Positions 46,691-56,499 of a stretch of 64,000 nt of DNA are shown here, in pieces (within the stretch, counting starts at the first letter, position 1; each line of letters opens with the position of its first letter). The position numbers were made by a program, and so were the translations under genes. The notes below the pieces were generated by a model that was given only the letters and a program-made list of their open reading frames with translations, was not told where the DNA came from and did not search any database. The stretch comes from Bactrocera neohumeralis (taxonomy: Eukaryota; Arthropoda; Insecta; Diptera; Tephritidae): assembly GCF_024586455.1 (NCBI RefSeq), contig NW_026089624.1, positions 4,741,341 through 4,805,340 on the forward strand. The letters run 5' to 3'.

Positions 46691-46907
46691 CATAATACAA
46701 GTGTCGCACGCATCTCCGTTGTCACGGTCAAGCAATGGCCGGAACTCAAGAATGATAGAAACAAGATTGCGCAATGCGCATGTTTGCTTTCAGTCAGCTG
46801 TTCTTGCTGACGTCACGGTTCACTTATTATTCGCCCGCGCTTTTGAAAGTGAATTCGAATTGTGTTTTCAAGTGTTGTATTAATTGTTAAATTTTATATT
46901 TTTTAAA

Positions 46908-48187
46908 ATGAGTTGCGCAGTGTTGGGTGCAATAACAATAACTTCAATAATGGTAAAAATTGTGCTACGAAATGGAGATTTTTCCATTTCCCTAAAGATA
47001 AAACAGTGGTAAAACAATGGATAATTTTTGTCGTCGTACGGACAAAATTAATGCAACATGCAGTTTGAAATGGGTAATTACCGCATTTTGATTACAATAA
47101 TTTTACTTTTATAACCAAACACTCTTGCAGGTTTAAGTTCGCGGAATCCAACTAAGTTACTGCCTAGCGCTTTTCCCACGTTAACCACTGCTCCTGCAGA
47201 GGCTAATGAACGGCTGAAAAGGATGGAGTCTCGTTCCAAAAAAGAGATGTTAACAACAATGTTGAAGAATACCGCCCCTGTTGAAGTAATTCAAGAAGAC
47301 GAGGTTGGAGAGGCACCTCAAACTGCAGGAGAGGAGGTGATCGATGAGAAAGACGAAAAAATACTGCATTAGGAAACAGAAATGTTAGTCCTAATTGATA
47401 TTGATGAAGTATATTTTTCTTACATAAGTATGTGTATTTCTTATTCTTTATAGACAAAGGCTGAATAGTGTTGTTAGAACTTTGAATAAGTGCAAAAACG
47501 AGCGGTCAGCATAAATTAAACGCCTTAGGATTTCCATTAAAACCTCGGAATTCCACAAAAATAATTTGGAGCAAAAACTTAGCTGCATTTTCATCAACGG
47601 CCAGGTAAGTGCCAAAATTGTAAAAAGTATTATAAATTATATTATAAACCTAAAACTACAGAAAACATTCTTATATAAAAATGTATTGATGTTAACAAAT
47701 GCAAATATGTACTAACATACAAACTAAGTTTTTGCACTGTTTCTTATCCTAATTATAATAATAATCTTAACTAACAATTTACTTTATTTATTTATACGCA
47801 TGTATGTATGTTTATTTTATTTTTACAGGCAATATTTTTCAACGTGTGTCAGTTGATCTAAATTCCACTGACGCAATTGAAAGAAGTGATAACTTGGAGA
47901 TTCTCAACAACGACGGACTTGAGAATTTGGCAGGGTACATCTGCCACAAACCCGGTAAAGACAACCTCGAAATTTGTGGCAATTCAGAAAATTGTTCGTC
48001 TTATACTTGGGTGGATCACCTTTCTGAAGGAGGACTCTCAAAACCAACAGATGTTAATGGAGTAATGAGAGCCTTGCAAGCAGTATTTGACGATGTAAAT
48101 GGTAATGATTTGCACATATGTACAAATTACGCCCAGAAGAACTTAGATTTAAGTAATTTTGTAAATGGTAGCTCGAAAGTAAAATAA
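46908..48187 (+). pseudogene. P-element-type transposase gene, core deleted
   Basis: Start ATG 46908 (MSCAVLG). Allowing one missing base, the reading is GC-NNNNFNNGKNCATKW, then FFHFPKDKTVVKQW and CRRTDKINATC, the pattern of a THAP zinc finger (C-x4-C near the start, FHFPKD). Candidate introns keep GT...AG: 47074-47130, about 47411-47453, and 47605-47828 (GTAAGT to ACAG). Exon 3 carries a helical stretch (IKRLRISIKTSEFHKNNLEQ) and CIFINGQ, like the FxxGQ motif after the P coiled coil. Exon 4 jumps to the C-terminus: DGLENLAGYICHKPGK and YTWVDHLSEGGLSKP. The RNase H-like catalytic core is absent. Frameshifts and stops are present. Confidence 0.62.
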
Positions 48188-48530
48188 TTGGTTTTCATAG
48201 CTAGAATGTATTTTAGGATTCGTTCCTTAAATAAAAACTTAATTGAACATACTTATGAAAGCAAAAAAAGAAAATTAAATAAGACAATAAATTGATACTT
48301 GGTCACAAAATATTCAATCTTTTTATTTGCATAAATGTATGTGGTTGAAACAAACACAGCAAAGAGACAAAATTAAATAATACAATGAAAATACAATTAA
48401 ATGAATATGTAGGTAAATGTTCACTATACAATATTCACTTATATTGATGTTAACTTTTAATTATATTCATGTTTTTGTATGCCTGCAATACGAAATTGCT
48501 TCTTATTGCAAAGAAAAACAAACAACTGAA
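48188..48530. other. 3' flank of the P-like gene, no gene seen
   Basis: AT-rich sequence between the last transposase exon and the right subterminal repeat. AATAAA-type words are present near 48230 and 48285 but I cannot assign a polyadenylation site with confidence. Confidence 0.4.
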
Positions 48531-49039
48531 AATCAGCTGATTGTACGTTGGTCAACCGTGACGTAGATGCGCACAACGAACAAAATTTGAACTCGTCATT
48601 GCGCAATCTTGTTTCTATCATTCTGGCCGGAACTGACGTTTTGTCAAAGAGTCAAGTGCTGAACAGAATGCTCGCGAAAGACCGCAAACGACATCTGTCA
48701 AATATTAAAATACACACGTTCTTATGGACACTGTAATTTTGACAGCTTCACGACTACACGACTGCAGGCCGACAGTTGTCGCTCTCTTCAACTTCAACAT
48801 ATCCTTATATTTGCCAACGGCAGTAGGACGACAGTAGAGTTGACTGTAGAATGGAAGATAGAAAGAGGAGGTAGAGTGGAGATGCCACTAATATGTAAAA
48901 TGTAAAATTATTCACAGCTCTAACCAACTTGACGTTATTTTACAAATAAAAGCATAAAATTGCTCTATTATAGCTCTATTATATCATTTTTAATAACAAT
49001 TGATAATTTAAAACTAAAATATTTACATTTTTACTTATT

Positions 49040-49426
49040 TTTTGGATACAAATTTTCACTTTGCACAAAATATTAAAATTTCATTGAAGTGCAAGGTATT
49101 CGTATGGCCACAACGAAATTGGGTGCATGCAAAATGGAGAGCTGTAATGTTTTGTGTACATGCCGGCCATTGTTATGTTGCTGCCTTCTCATGTTCATGT
49201 AGTAGGATGCACAACGCAATTTTCAGTTCACTGTCGTGCTGCTGCCGTCTGTCGCCGTCATTGTGTTCAGCACTTCAATCTGTCGAAGCACTGTCGCGAC
49301 GGCAAAGCGTCACAACATTGTGTTGCTGGTAGAAATTCCGAGCTGTGCCGAAAGAAACTAACAAACGATCGTAGATTGTTACCGCTTCCCTTTCTGCTCG
49401 AACAGCTTCGCCAACAAGCTAGCGTA
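49040..49426 (+). repeat. P-like-element-derived fragment, left part
   Basis: GTCATTGTGTTCAGCACTT, AGCTGTGCCGAAAGAAACT and ACCGCTTCCCTTTCTGCTCG match, with divergence, 44660-44780 of the P-like element. It continues past the mariner insertion at 50217. Confidence 0.55.
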
Positions 49427-50216
49427 TACGAGGGCTGCTATATATATTTCTGGCCTAATAATGAAAATAGGAATATTTATCAACGAAACTGGTTTTATTG
49501 TTTTTCAAAATATTCTCCATCAAGATTTATACGCTTTTGCATGCGCTCAAACCAATTTTCGAAGCACTTTTTCCACTCCGATTGAGACACCTCCAAAACA
49601 TGGTTTTTGAATTCTTCAACAGCATCTTCTGGCGAGGAAAATCGTTGACCACGCATTATTTTCTTGATGTGTGGGAATAAAAAGAAGTCATTGGGTGCCA
49701 AGTCAGGGCTGTACGGCGGATGATCCATCAATTCGACGTTTTGGCCGGTCAAAAAAGTGCTGGTTTGAGCATAATGCATAGGCATGCCTCTATCTGAAGG
49801 TATGTTACATGACGGTCTTGCATTATCAGTTCACGTACGGCATCGATGTTTTCTGGCACAACGGCTGTTTTTGGACGACCTTCACGGAATTCGTCTTTGA
49901 GCGAGCGTCGGCCACGATTGAATTCGTTGTACCAGTTTTTCACAGTGCTATAGGATGGTGTTTCATAGCCATACATGCACTCTTCTCGTGATAATCCACG
50001 TCGAGAGTTGTGAAAAATGATCGCACGAAAATGTTCACGAGTTAATTCCATTGTTTGGCCGAGATGAATTTTTTAATTCCCTGTAAATAAAACAATTCAC
50101 TATTAAATGACAAAACGTTTTGAGTGATGTTATGCCAAAAAATATCAAACTTTCCAATGGAAATGTCAGATTGCACCTGGCAACACTTAGTGTTGCCTAG
50201 GCCAGAGCCGCTCAAA
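49427..50216 (-). pseudogene. DD34D mariner with internal deletion
   Basis: The left terminus TACGAGGGCTGCTATATATA is typical of a mariner TIR. The right terminus is degraded (TAGGCCAGAGCCGCTC near 50200). On the minus strand the N-terminus reads MELTREHFRAIIFHNSRRGL and GYETPSYSTVKNWYNEFNRG, then SLKDEFREGRPKTAVVPENI (50051-49790). A jump follows to the C-terminal part SAQTS-like, PPYSPDLAPNDFFLFPHIKK (third Asp) to the end GEYFEKQ. The first two catalytic Asp residues are deleted. This family differs from the DD41D and the short mariner derivatives in the window. Confidence 0.82.
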
Positions 50217-50530
50217 ATAATTCATGCCTATACTCGGAGTATAGGCAAGCAAATGCAGTCGAAACATATACGCTATGACGCTAATTCTGCCAGCGTCAAA
50301 AATACACTCGAAATACAGGAATTCAGTTTGATGAAAGATGTTCAATTTATGATTTTTAGCTCTTGCCATCGTCGCGAAAAGACGCTTGTTGGCAAAGGCA
50401 TGCCCGGGGAGATGCTGCGGCGTCTGTTTCTATGAATGAAGCGAGGTCGCTTGTGGAATTTGCGCCTGCGTTTATGAACGAAATCGTTTTTCTTTTAAAA
50501 TTTGCTACATTTGATTAAATATCCAAATTT
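50217..50530 (+). repeat. P-like-element-derived fragment, right part
   Basis: GATTTTTAGCTCTTGCCATC, GTCGCGAAAAGACGC, GGCAAAGGCATGC and GAATGAAGCGAGGT match 44950-45050 with scattered differences. It is the continuation of 49040-49426, separated by the mariner. Confidence 0.6.
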
Positions 50531-50659
50531 TAAAATCCAAAAAAAAATCAAAATTTTTAGTAAATGCCCTAAAAAAATTATGAAACCCATATGAGCTCTT
50601 AATATTGATAATAACCCCTGCCGCAACGACGATTTATTTCCCATTTAAATAACATGGGG

Positions 50660-51712
50660 TTTTCGTATTTTTTATACTCTCGCAACAAAGTTGCTAAAGA
50701 GAGTATTATAGTTTTGTTCACATAACGGTTGTTTGTAAGTCCTAAAACTAAAAGAGTCAGATATGGGGTTATAAGGGTTATATATACCAAAGTGATCAGG
50801 GTGACGAGTAGAGTTGAAATCCGGATGTCTGTCTGTCCGTCTGTCCGTCCGTCTGTCCGTACGTCCGTGCAAGCTGTAACTTGTGTAAAAATTGAGATAT
50901 CGTGATGAAACTCGGTACACGTATTTATAGACTCCATAAGAAGGTTAAGTTCGAAGATGGGCAAAATCGGCCCACTGCCACGCCCACAAAATGGCGAAAA
51001 CCGAAAACCTATAAAGTGTCATAACTAAGCCATAAATAAAGATATTAAAGTGAAATTTGGCACAAAGGATCGCATTAGGGAGGGGCGTATGTGGACGTAA
51101 TTTTTTTGGAAAAGTGGGCGTGGCCCCGCCCCCTACTAAGTTTTTTGTACATATCGTTTCATTCAGGCATTTCCATATACAGTTCAAAAATGGAAGAAAT
51201 CGGATAATAACCACGCCCACCTCCCATACAAAGGTTATGTTGAAAATCACTAAAAGTACGTTAACCGACTAACAAAAAACGTCAGAAACACTAAATTTTA
51301 CGAAAGAAATGGCAGAAGGAAGCTGCACCAAGGCTTTTTTAAAAATTGAAAATGGGCGTGGCGTCGCCCACTTATGGACCAAAAACCATATCTCAGGAAC
51401 TACTCTACCGATTTCAATGAAATTCGGTATATAATATTTTCTTAACACCCTGATGACATGTACGAAATATGGATGAAATCGGTTCACATCACGCCTTCTT
51501 CCAATATAACGCTATTTTGAATTCCATCTGATGCGTTCTCTGTATAATACATACATTAAGAACCAATGATGATAGCGGAATAAAACTTTACACAAATACG
51601 GTATTTGAAAAATATGTAAATGACGGATAATGAAATCTCGATTATCACTTTATCATGCGAGAGTATAAAATGTTCGGTGACACCCGAACTTAGCCCTTCC
51701 TTACTTGTTGCA
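50660..51712. repeat. Dispersed repeat family A, copy 2 (most complete)
   Basis: It starts near TTTATACTCTCGCAACAAAG and ends near GAGAGTATAAAATGTTCGG, so CTCTCGCA at the start and its inverse near the end form a small inverted pair. It contains a GTCTGTCCGTCTGTCCGTCC run and repeated CCACGCCCAC words. It is non-coding. It shares order and sequence with 55190-56057 and, more diverged, 5480-6640. Confidence 0.7.
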
Positions 51713-51724
51713 ATTAATTTTTTC

Positions 51725-52013
51725 TTTGCGAAACCAATTGATACATTGCTGCGCCCCCAAATTATTTTTGTAGGAAATTGAATGTTCTACAAAAATTTCT
51801 CTGAAATTTTTCAAAAAAAAAATCGATTTTTTTTTTCTTTTGGTCAGTCAGTGATATCTGTGTCAAATTTCACATCAAAAACTTTCAACTTTGACCTTGA
51901 ATAACTTTGACGGAAGTGATTTTTTTTTTTAATTTTAGAGAAACTTTTTGTAGAACGTTCAATTTCCTACAAAATAATTCGGTGCCGCAGCAATGTATCA
52001 ATTGGTTTCGCAA
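51725..52013. mobile_element. 289-bp fold-back MITE
   Basis: The left arm starts TTTGCGAAACCAATTGATAC and the right arm, reverse-complemented, starts with the same 20 bases. Similarity extends about 85 bp inward (GGAAATTGAATGTTCTAC against GGAAATTGAACGTTCTAC). The whole element can form one long hairpin. There is no ORF. Confidence 0.75.
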
Positions 52014-52259
52014 AAAAAAAGCATAGAGAAGGTGCAAATTGAATTCTGTATGTGATTTAAGAAAGTGTTGGTCACTCCACCATATTTTTATCTTTTCCCT
52101 CTCGCTAGTTTTCTTTCATACAAAATGATATGCATTTCTTGGAATATCACTAAGAAGTTTCACTTCTTCGCGCGTAGGGACTCCACGCACCAGTTTTGTT
52201 TTATTTTGCTAGTAATGCTCTTTTTATTTTTAGAGGCTTATAATACTTGCGTTGAAACA

Positions 52260-52620
52260 GATTCACCATAAATCTCTCGGTGCGACTCTGATTTTGCGCC
52301 ATCTACTTGTCAGCGTTGGAAATCTAGTTTTTTTAAAGCAATGAATCTAATTTCACCTGAAAATCGACTTCCCAAATGAAAAAATGCGTCCATTATCTCC
52401 ATTATATGGAAAATATTTAATAGAAGACGGCTTTTATTAGAAAATAATATGTGACAATGTTTTCTTTTAAAAAATATTAAGCGATGTGAATTCTTGAATG
52501 GCAAAAACAGCTGTCATCTGTCCAACGGCAGTGAGAAAGGGCTGATTAGTGAAGAGATTAAATGCAATCTAATCACTTAAAATTGTTGGTCGGAACATTG
52601 TATTAGTTTGGTGTTGCATA
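52260..52620. mobile_element. MITE family C, copy 2 (inverted, partial)
   Basis: Reverse-complementary to much of 21409-21800 (shared words CACCTGAAAATCGAC, AGAAGACGGCTTTTATTAG, GTGAATTCTTGAATG and GGTCGGAACATTG). One TIR-like end, GGTCGGAACATTG, is recognisable at about 52600; the other end is unclear. Confidence 0.6.
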
Positions 52621-52724
52621 TTTTTACCTATGATAATCTTTGCTTACTCTCTAAAACTCAGATAAATAGTTTTATTACACTTATCGGCTTATCTCTTATC
52701 GCATTCTGTCTGCTCATCGGGTTT

Positions 52725-52880
52725 CTCGTTGGTTACGGATTGTATGGTTTTCGTGGACTGTCGAACAGCTTCAACATTTGATCTTCCGGCGATGAATTGT
52801 TCTGGTTAACTAAAACTTTCGCGAGTTCAATAATTGTACTGTGCGTACGCTCAAGTTGTCCGTTTGTAGTAGAGTGGAAC
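52725..52880 (-). pseudogene. Gypsy-type integrase fragment
   Basis: Minus strand: PAFHSTTNGQLERTHSTIIE, the integrase segment holding the catalytic Glu, then LAKVLVNQNNSSPEDQMLKL. Only about 50 residues remain. It joins the P-like segment abruptly at about 52885. Confidence 0.65.
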
Positions 52881-52892
52881 GCTGGCGATTGC

Positions 52893-53285
52893 CACCGCTT
52901 CCCTTCCCGCTGTAACAGCTTTGCCTACAAACGTGCGTAAATATGTATGTATGTATACGAATGAGCGCGAATACATATCGACGCAGATTTTTGCGAGTCG
53001 CGGAAAAATATTTTAGAATGGACAAATATTATAAATCGACAACTGCGTTGTTGCCACTTTTCTCACTTCTTTCTGTGAAGAAGCATCAGAAAGTCGTTCA
53101 ATTTACGATTTTTAGCTTTTGCCATCGTCGCGAAAAGACGCTAGTTGGCAAAGGCATGCTCGGGAGATGTTACGGCCTCTGTTTTTATGAATGAAGCGAG
53201 GTTTCTTAGGAGATTTGCGCCTGCGTTTATGAATGAAATCGTTATTGTTGTAAACTTTACTACATTTGAGCTTCGCCAATTTGGC
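52893..53285 (+). repeat. Exact second copy of 44733-45125, ending at the gap
   Basis: Identical over 393 bp to the P-like element segment, then cut by the run of Ns. Upstream of 52885 the two contexts differ. Confidence 0.85.
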
Positions 53286-53385
53286 NNNNNNNNNNNNNNN
53301 NNNNNNNNNNNNNNNNNNNNNNNNNNNNNNNNNNNNNNNNNNNNNNNNNNNNNNNNNNNNNNNNNNNNNNNNNNNNNNNNNNNNN
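53286..53385. other. Assembly gap (100 N)
   Basis: Exactly 100 N, a usual placeholder for a gap of unknown size. P-like sequence lies to the left and R1 coding sequence to the right. Confidence 0.98.
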
Positions 53386-54696
53386 GACTTCAAGGGGGCG
53401 TTTGACTACCTAAGTTGGGATCGAGTGGTGCAACGGCTGGAGGAGCTTGGCTGTCCGGAAATTACTCTTTGGCGGAGTTATTTTTCGGACAGAAAGGCCT
53501 CTCTTGTCGGCATGAATGGGAGTGTGGAGATCGGAGTTGTTCGAGGCTGCCCGCAGGGTTCCATCTGTGGTCCATATATTTGGAACCTTATGATGGACAC
53601 TCTGCTTGGGCAGCTCGAGCCACTCTGTAAATGTTGTGCGTATGCGGACGACCTTCTTCTTATGGTCGAAGGTCGCTCGAGGTCTGAGCTAGAACGGGCG
53701 GGAGGAGATCTCCTAGAGATCGTTAATTCTTGGGGTTTAGGTGTGGGGGTCGACATATCGATGGACAAAACGGTGGCAATGCTGCTGAAAGGTAGATTGT
53801 CATCGGGTCGTCCACCGATTGTCCGTGTGAATGGGGTCAGCATCAGATATGTGACGCAAGTCAAATATCTGGGACTGACCATGAGTGAAAGGATGCGTTT
53901 TACTCCACACTTGGCGAGTGTAAAGGAGCGACTGCAGGCAACTGTAGGCAAAATACGACGGATTTTGAGGAGCGATTGGGGTCTCGGACGTCGTGCTGTC
54001 CGCACTATATATCGTGGCTTGTTTGTGGCCTGTGCCACTTATGGAGCCCCTGTATGGTGGGAGACAGCCACGACTGTCTGGGGGTCTCAAAAACTCCTCT
54101 CAATCCAGCGTTGCATGATGCTTGCTTGTTTGCCTGTATGTCGCACCGTCTCTACGGATGCGATGCAGGTCTTGTTAGGTGCAAGGTTAAGAAGGGGCTT
54201 GAGTGTGTCATTGCTGCGGAATGACTGGATTTCTGACGATGATGTGGAGAGGGAGGGATATCTAGGAAGCAAGAGGCTCCTAGATGATAGGGTTAGATGT
54301 AGGTGGCAAGAACGTTGGGACAATAGTCCTAACGGCCGAGTGACGTACGAGTACATTCGGGACGTGGGGTTCGTTGTGGATAACCCAGACTTCAGATTTT
54401 GTCTGAGTCTGGGTTTCCTGCTTACGGGGCATGGGCCTCTGAATGCATTTTTGCATCAGAGGCACCTATCGGATACGTCGGGGTGTTTTTGTGGTGCAGT
54501 TTCAGAAAACTGGTCGCATTTAATTGCGGAGTGCCCGATGTACTCGGACATTAGGGATCTGGGTGGTATGGGGATTAGCTGGACTGATGGACGATTAGAT
54601 GTTAGTGGTGTGATCTCCACTAGTCGGAATACCGAACAGTTAGGGTCGTTTGCGCGTGAATTATTTAAGCGGCGAAGGCGGTTAGCTGGAAGTTAG
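53386..54696 (+). pseudogene. R1-type retroelement RT (copy 2), 5' lost in gap
   Basis: The frame is open for about 436 codons after the gap. RT motifs are DFKGAFDYLSWD, RGCPQGSICGPYIWNLMMD and the catalytic CAYADDLLLMVEG, then VDISMDKTVAMLLKGRLSSG and VKYLGLTMSERMRF. The C-terminal region ends with CFCGAVSENWSHLIAECPMY, a CCHC-like motif (C-x-C-x7-H-x4-C). Against copy 1 it lacks 14 residues in frame (PPLDLIVIQRAFAF) after VLLGA at about 54183. The stop is at 54694-54696. It is the longest uninterrupted element frame in the window, but truncated on the left. Confidence 0.87.
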
Positions 54697-55185
54697 GGTT
54701 AGTTTCTGTATGATTGGGGTGTGTAAGTGATGTGTGTATGGGGTCCAACCCTTTGCCACCAGTCCAGAGCCGTATGGAAGCTCAACTGGTAGTAGTTTCG
54801 GCTACGAGGTCTGACCGGAGACTTAATTCTGGTACCACGGGGAGCAGGAGCCCTTGGAGTTCGCTCCAACCTGCTCGTGCGGACTGGCCCCTCGGGGAGT
54901 ATCGTGGTGGTTGTGGTTGAAACCCAAATCGCGGGAAGAACTGGCTTTGTCAGTTGAATGTGGAGTTGCATTGCAACCGGGTGCCGGACCCAAAGCACGG
55001 CAAAGGTTTTAGATGGGCCTCGAACCCTACCAAGGTGGTTAGTGTGTCCATTCCACACTGCCAATTGGTACTGAAAATGCCTTGCATTCTCAGGGCGCTG
55101 ATCAACGCATTGATTTGATCCGCTGTGCTTTTGAGCGCCGTGGAGTAAGGCTGTCGTCAGCAGGTGCCCACGTAAAACACACCGG
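54697..55185 (+). other. 3' UTR of R1-type element copy 2
   Basis: GC-rich, non-coding. It starts with GGGGTCCAACCCTTTGCCAC, which also follows the ORF in copy 1. It ends where dispersed repeat family A begins (GTCCGTCCGTCC at about 55190). Confidence 0.6.
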
Positions 55186-55189
55186 ACGT

Positions 55190-56057
55190 TGTCCGTCCGT
55201 CCGTCCGTCCGTCCGTCTGTGCAGTCTGTAACTTGAGTAAAAATTGAGATATCATGATGAAACTTGGTACACGTATATCTTGGCTCCATAAGAAGGTTAA
55301 GTTCGAAGATGGGCAAAATCGGCCCACTGCCACGCTAAGCCATAAATAAAGATATTAAAGTGAAATTTGGCACAAAGGATCGCATTAGAAAGGGGCATGT
55401 TTGGACGTATTTTTTTGGAAAAGTAGGCGTGGCCACGCCCCATACAAAGTTTTTTGTACACATCTCGGAAACTACTATAGCTATGTCAACCAAACTTTAC
55501 AGAGTCGTTTTCTTTAGGCATTTCCATATACAGTTCAAAAATGGAAGAAATCGAATAATAACCACGCCCACCTCCCATACAAAGGTTATGTTGAAAATCA
55601 CTAAAAGTGTGTTAACCGACTAACAAAAAACGTCAGAAACACTATATTTTACGGAAGGAATGGCAGAAAGAAGCTGCACCCAGGCTTTTTTTAAAAATTG
55701 AAAATGGGCGTGGCGTCGCCCACCTATGGACCAAAAACCATATCTCAGGAACTACTAGACCGATTTCAATAAAATACGGTATATAATATTTTCTTAACAC
55801 CCTGATGACATGTACGAAATATGGGTGAAATCGGTTCACAACCACGCCAGCTTCCAATATAACGCTATTTTGAATTCCATCTGATGCCTTCTCTGTATAA
55901 TATATACATTAGGAACCAATGATGATAGCGGAATAAAACCTTACACAAATACGGTATTTGAAAAATATGTAAATGACTGATAATGAAATCTCGATTATCT
56001 ATCATGCGAGAGTATAAAATGTTCGGTGACACCCGAACTTAGCGCCTCCTTACTTGT
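55190..56057. repeat. Dispersed repeat family A, copy 3 (5' truncated)
   Basis: Begins inside the GTCCGTCCGTCC run and then follows copy 2 closely (GAGATATCATGATGAAACTT, AAGGTTAAGTTCGAAGATGG, GAGAGTATAAAATGTTCGG), with one deletion near 55335. It is non-coding. Confidence 0.7.
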
Positions 56058-56059
56058 TT

Positions 56060-56484
56060 ATTAATAATTTCTTAATGACTACATTTTATAATCTTAGTGC
56101 TATTTATACTTGTGGAATGCGGCTGCTGTTATGTGCTTGCAACTTCTTTGTTGTAATTCAATATCTGTTATCTTGCTATCACTTCTTAGAACAAAGATAG
56201 TTTTGTTATAGTCCAGTCATTTAAGCTTAAATTAGGTAAGAATCTCGGAATTCGATATACCCATTTATATGTCTGTAAATACTTGTATATTGACACCCTA
56301 AAGTTGTCTCAAAACCTACATATGGTAGGTATACCCGAGGTGAACTTACTATAATGACTAGACTATTATGCTTATCAGTTTTTCTTTATGGAATTCTGTC
56401 TGCTGTGTTTATAATGCGGGAATTTTATTGTTTTTTTAGGTTAAGTGTGAAATTTACTTAGGCTGTCTTCGGCGTCGCTAACTC
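56060..56484 (-). other. 3' LTR (partial) of a minus-strand errantivirus
   Basis: On the minus strand a purine tract AAGAAGGTGGGG is followed at 56484 by AGTTAGCGACGCC, the AGTTA start usual for errantivirus LTRs. A TATA-like AAGTATAAATAG lies near 56112. The LTR is cut at about 56060 by repeat family A. No second LTR copy was found. Confidence 0.6.
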
Positions 56485-56499
56485 CCCACCTTCTTAAAA

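Larger units (their letters stand above)
44566..48762 (+). mobile_element. P-like transposon (THAP transposase), about 4.2 kb, degraded
   Basis: The ends are inverted repeats. The left reads GTAGTTGTGCAACTGC then ACTGTGTCCCTAAGAACGTG. The right, reverse-complemented, reads GTAGTCGTGAAGCTGT then ACAGTGTCCATAAGAACGTG, and similarity continues through GACAGATGTCGTTTGC. A further subterminal inverted match links 46735-46775 (GAATGATAGAAACAAGATTG) with 48595-48640. So about 2 kb (44690-46690) seems to be extra sequence between the left terminus and the gene. A clean 8-bp target duplication was not seen. The internal gene is described separately. Confidence 0.65.

Noticed and set aside
50820..50870. 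GTCTGTCCGTCC run considered as a separate satellite
   Set aside because: It is an internal part of dispersed repeat family A, present at the same place in the other copies.
52065..52271. 68-aa ORF and promoter-like sequence at 52.0-52.3 kb, considered as a host gene fragment
   Set aside because: No start context, no conserved motif, and flanked on both sides by MITEs; it may be part of another repeat.
53478..54038. 186-aa minus-strand ORF in R1 copy 2
   Set aside because: Antisense of a well-conserved RT domain; no recognisable protein of its own.
54699..55316. 205-aa minus-strand ORF spanning the R1 3' UTR and repeat family A
   Set aside because: It crosses two unrelated repeats, contains simple-sequence translation and shows no conserved motif.
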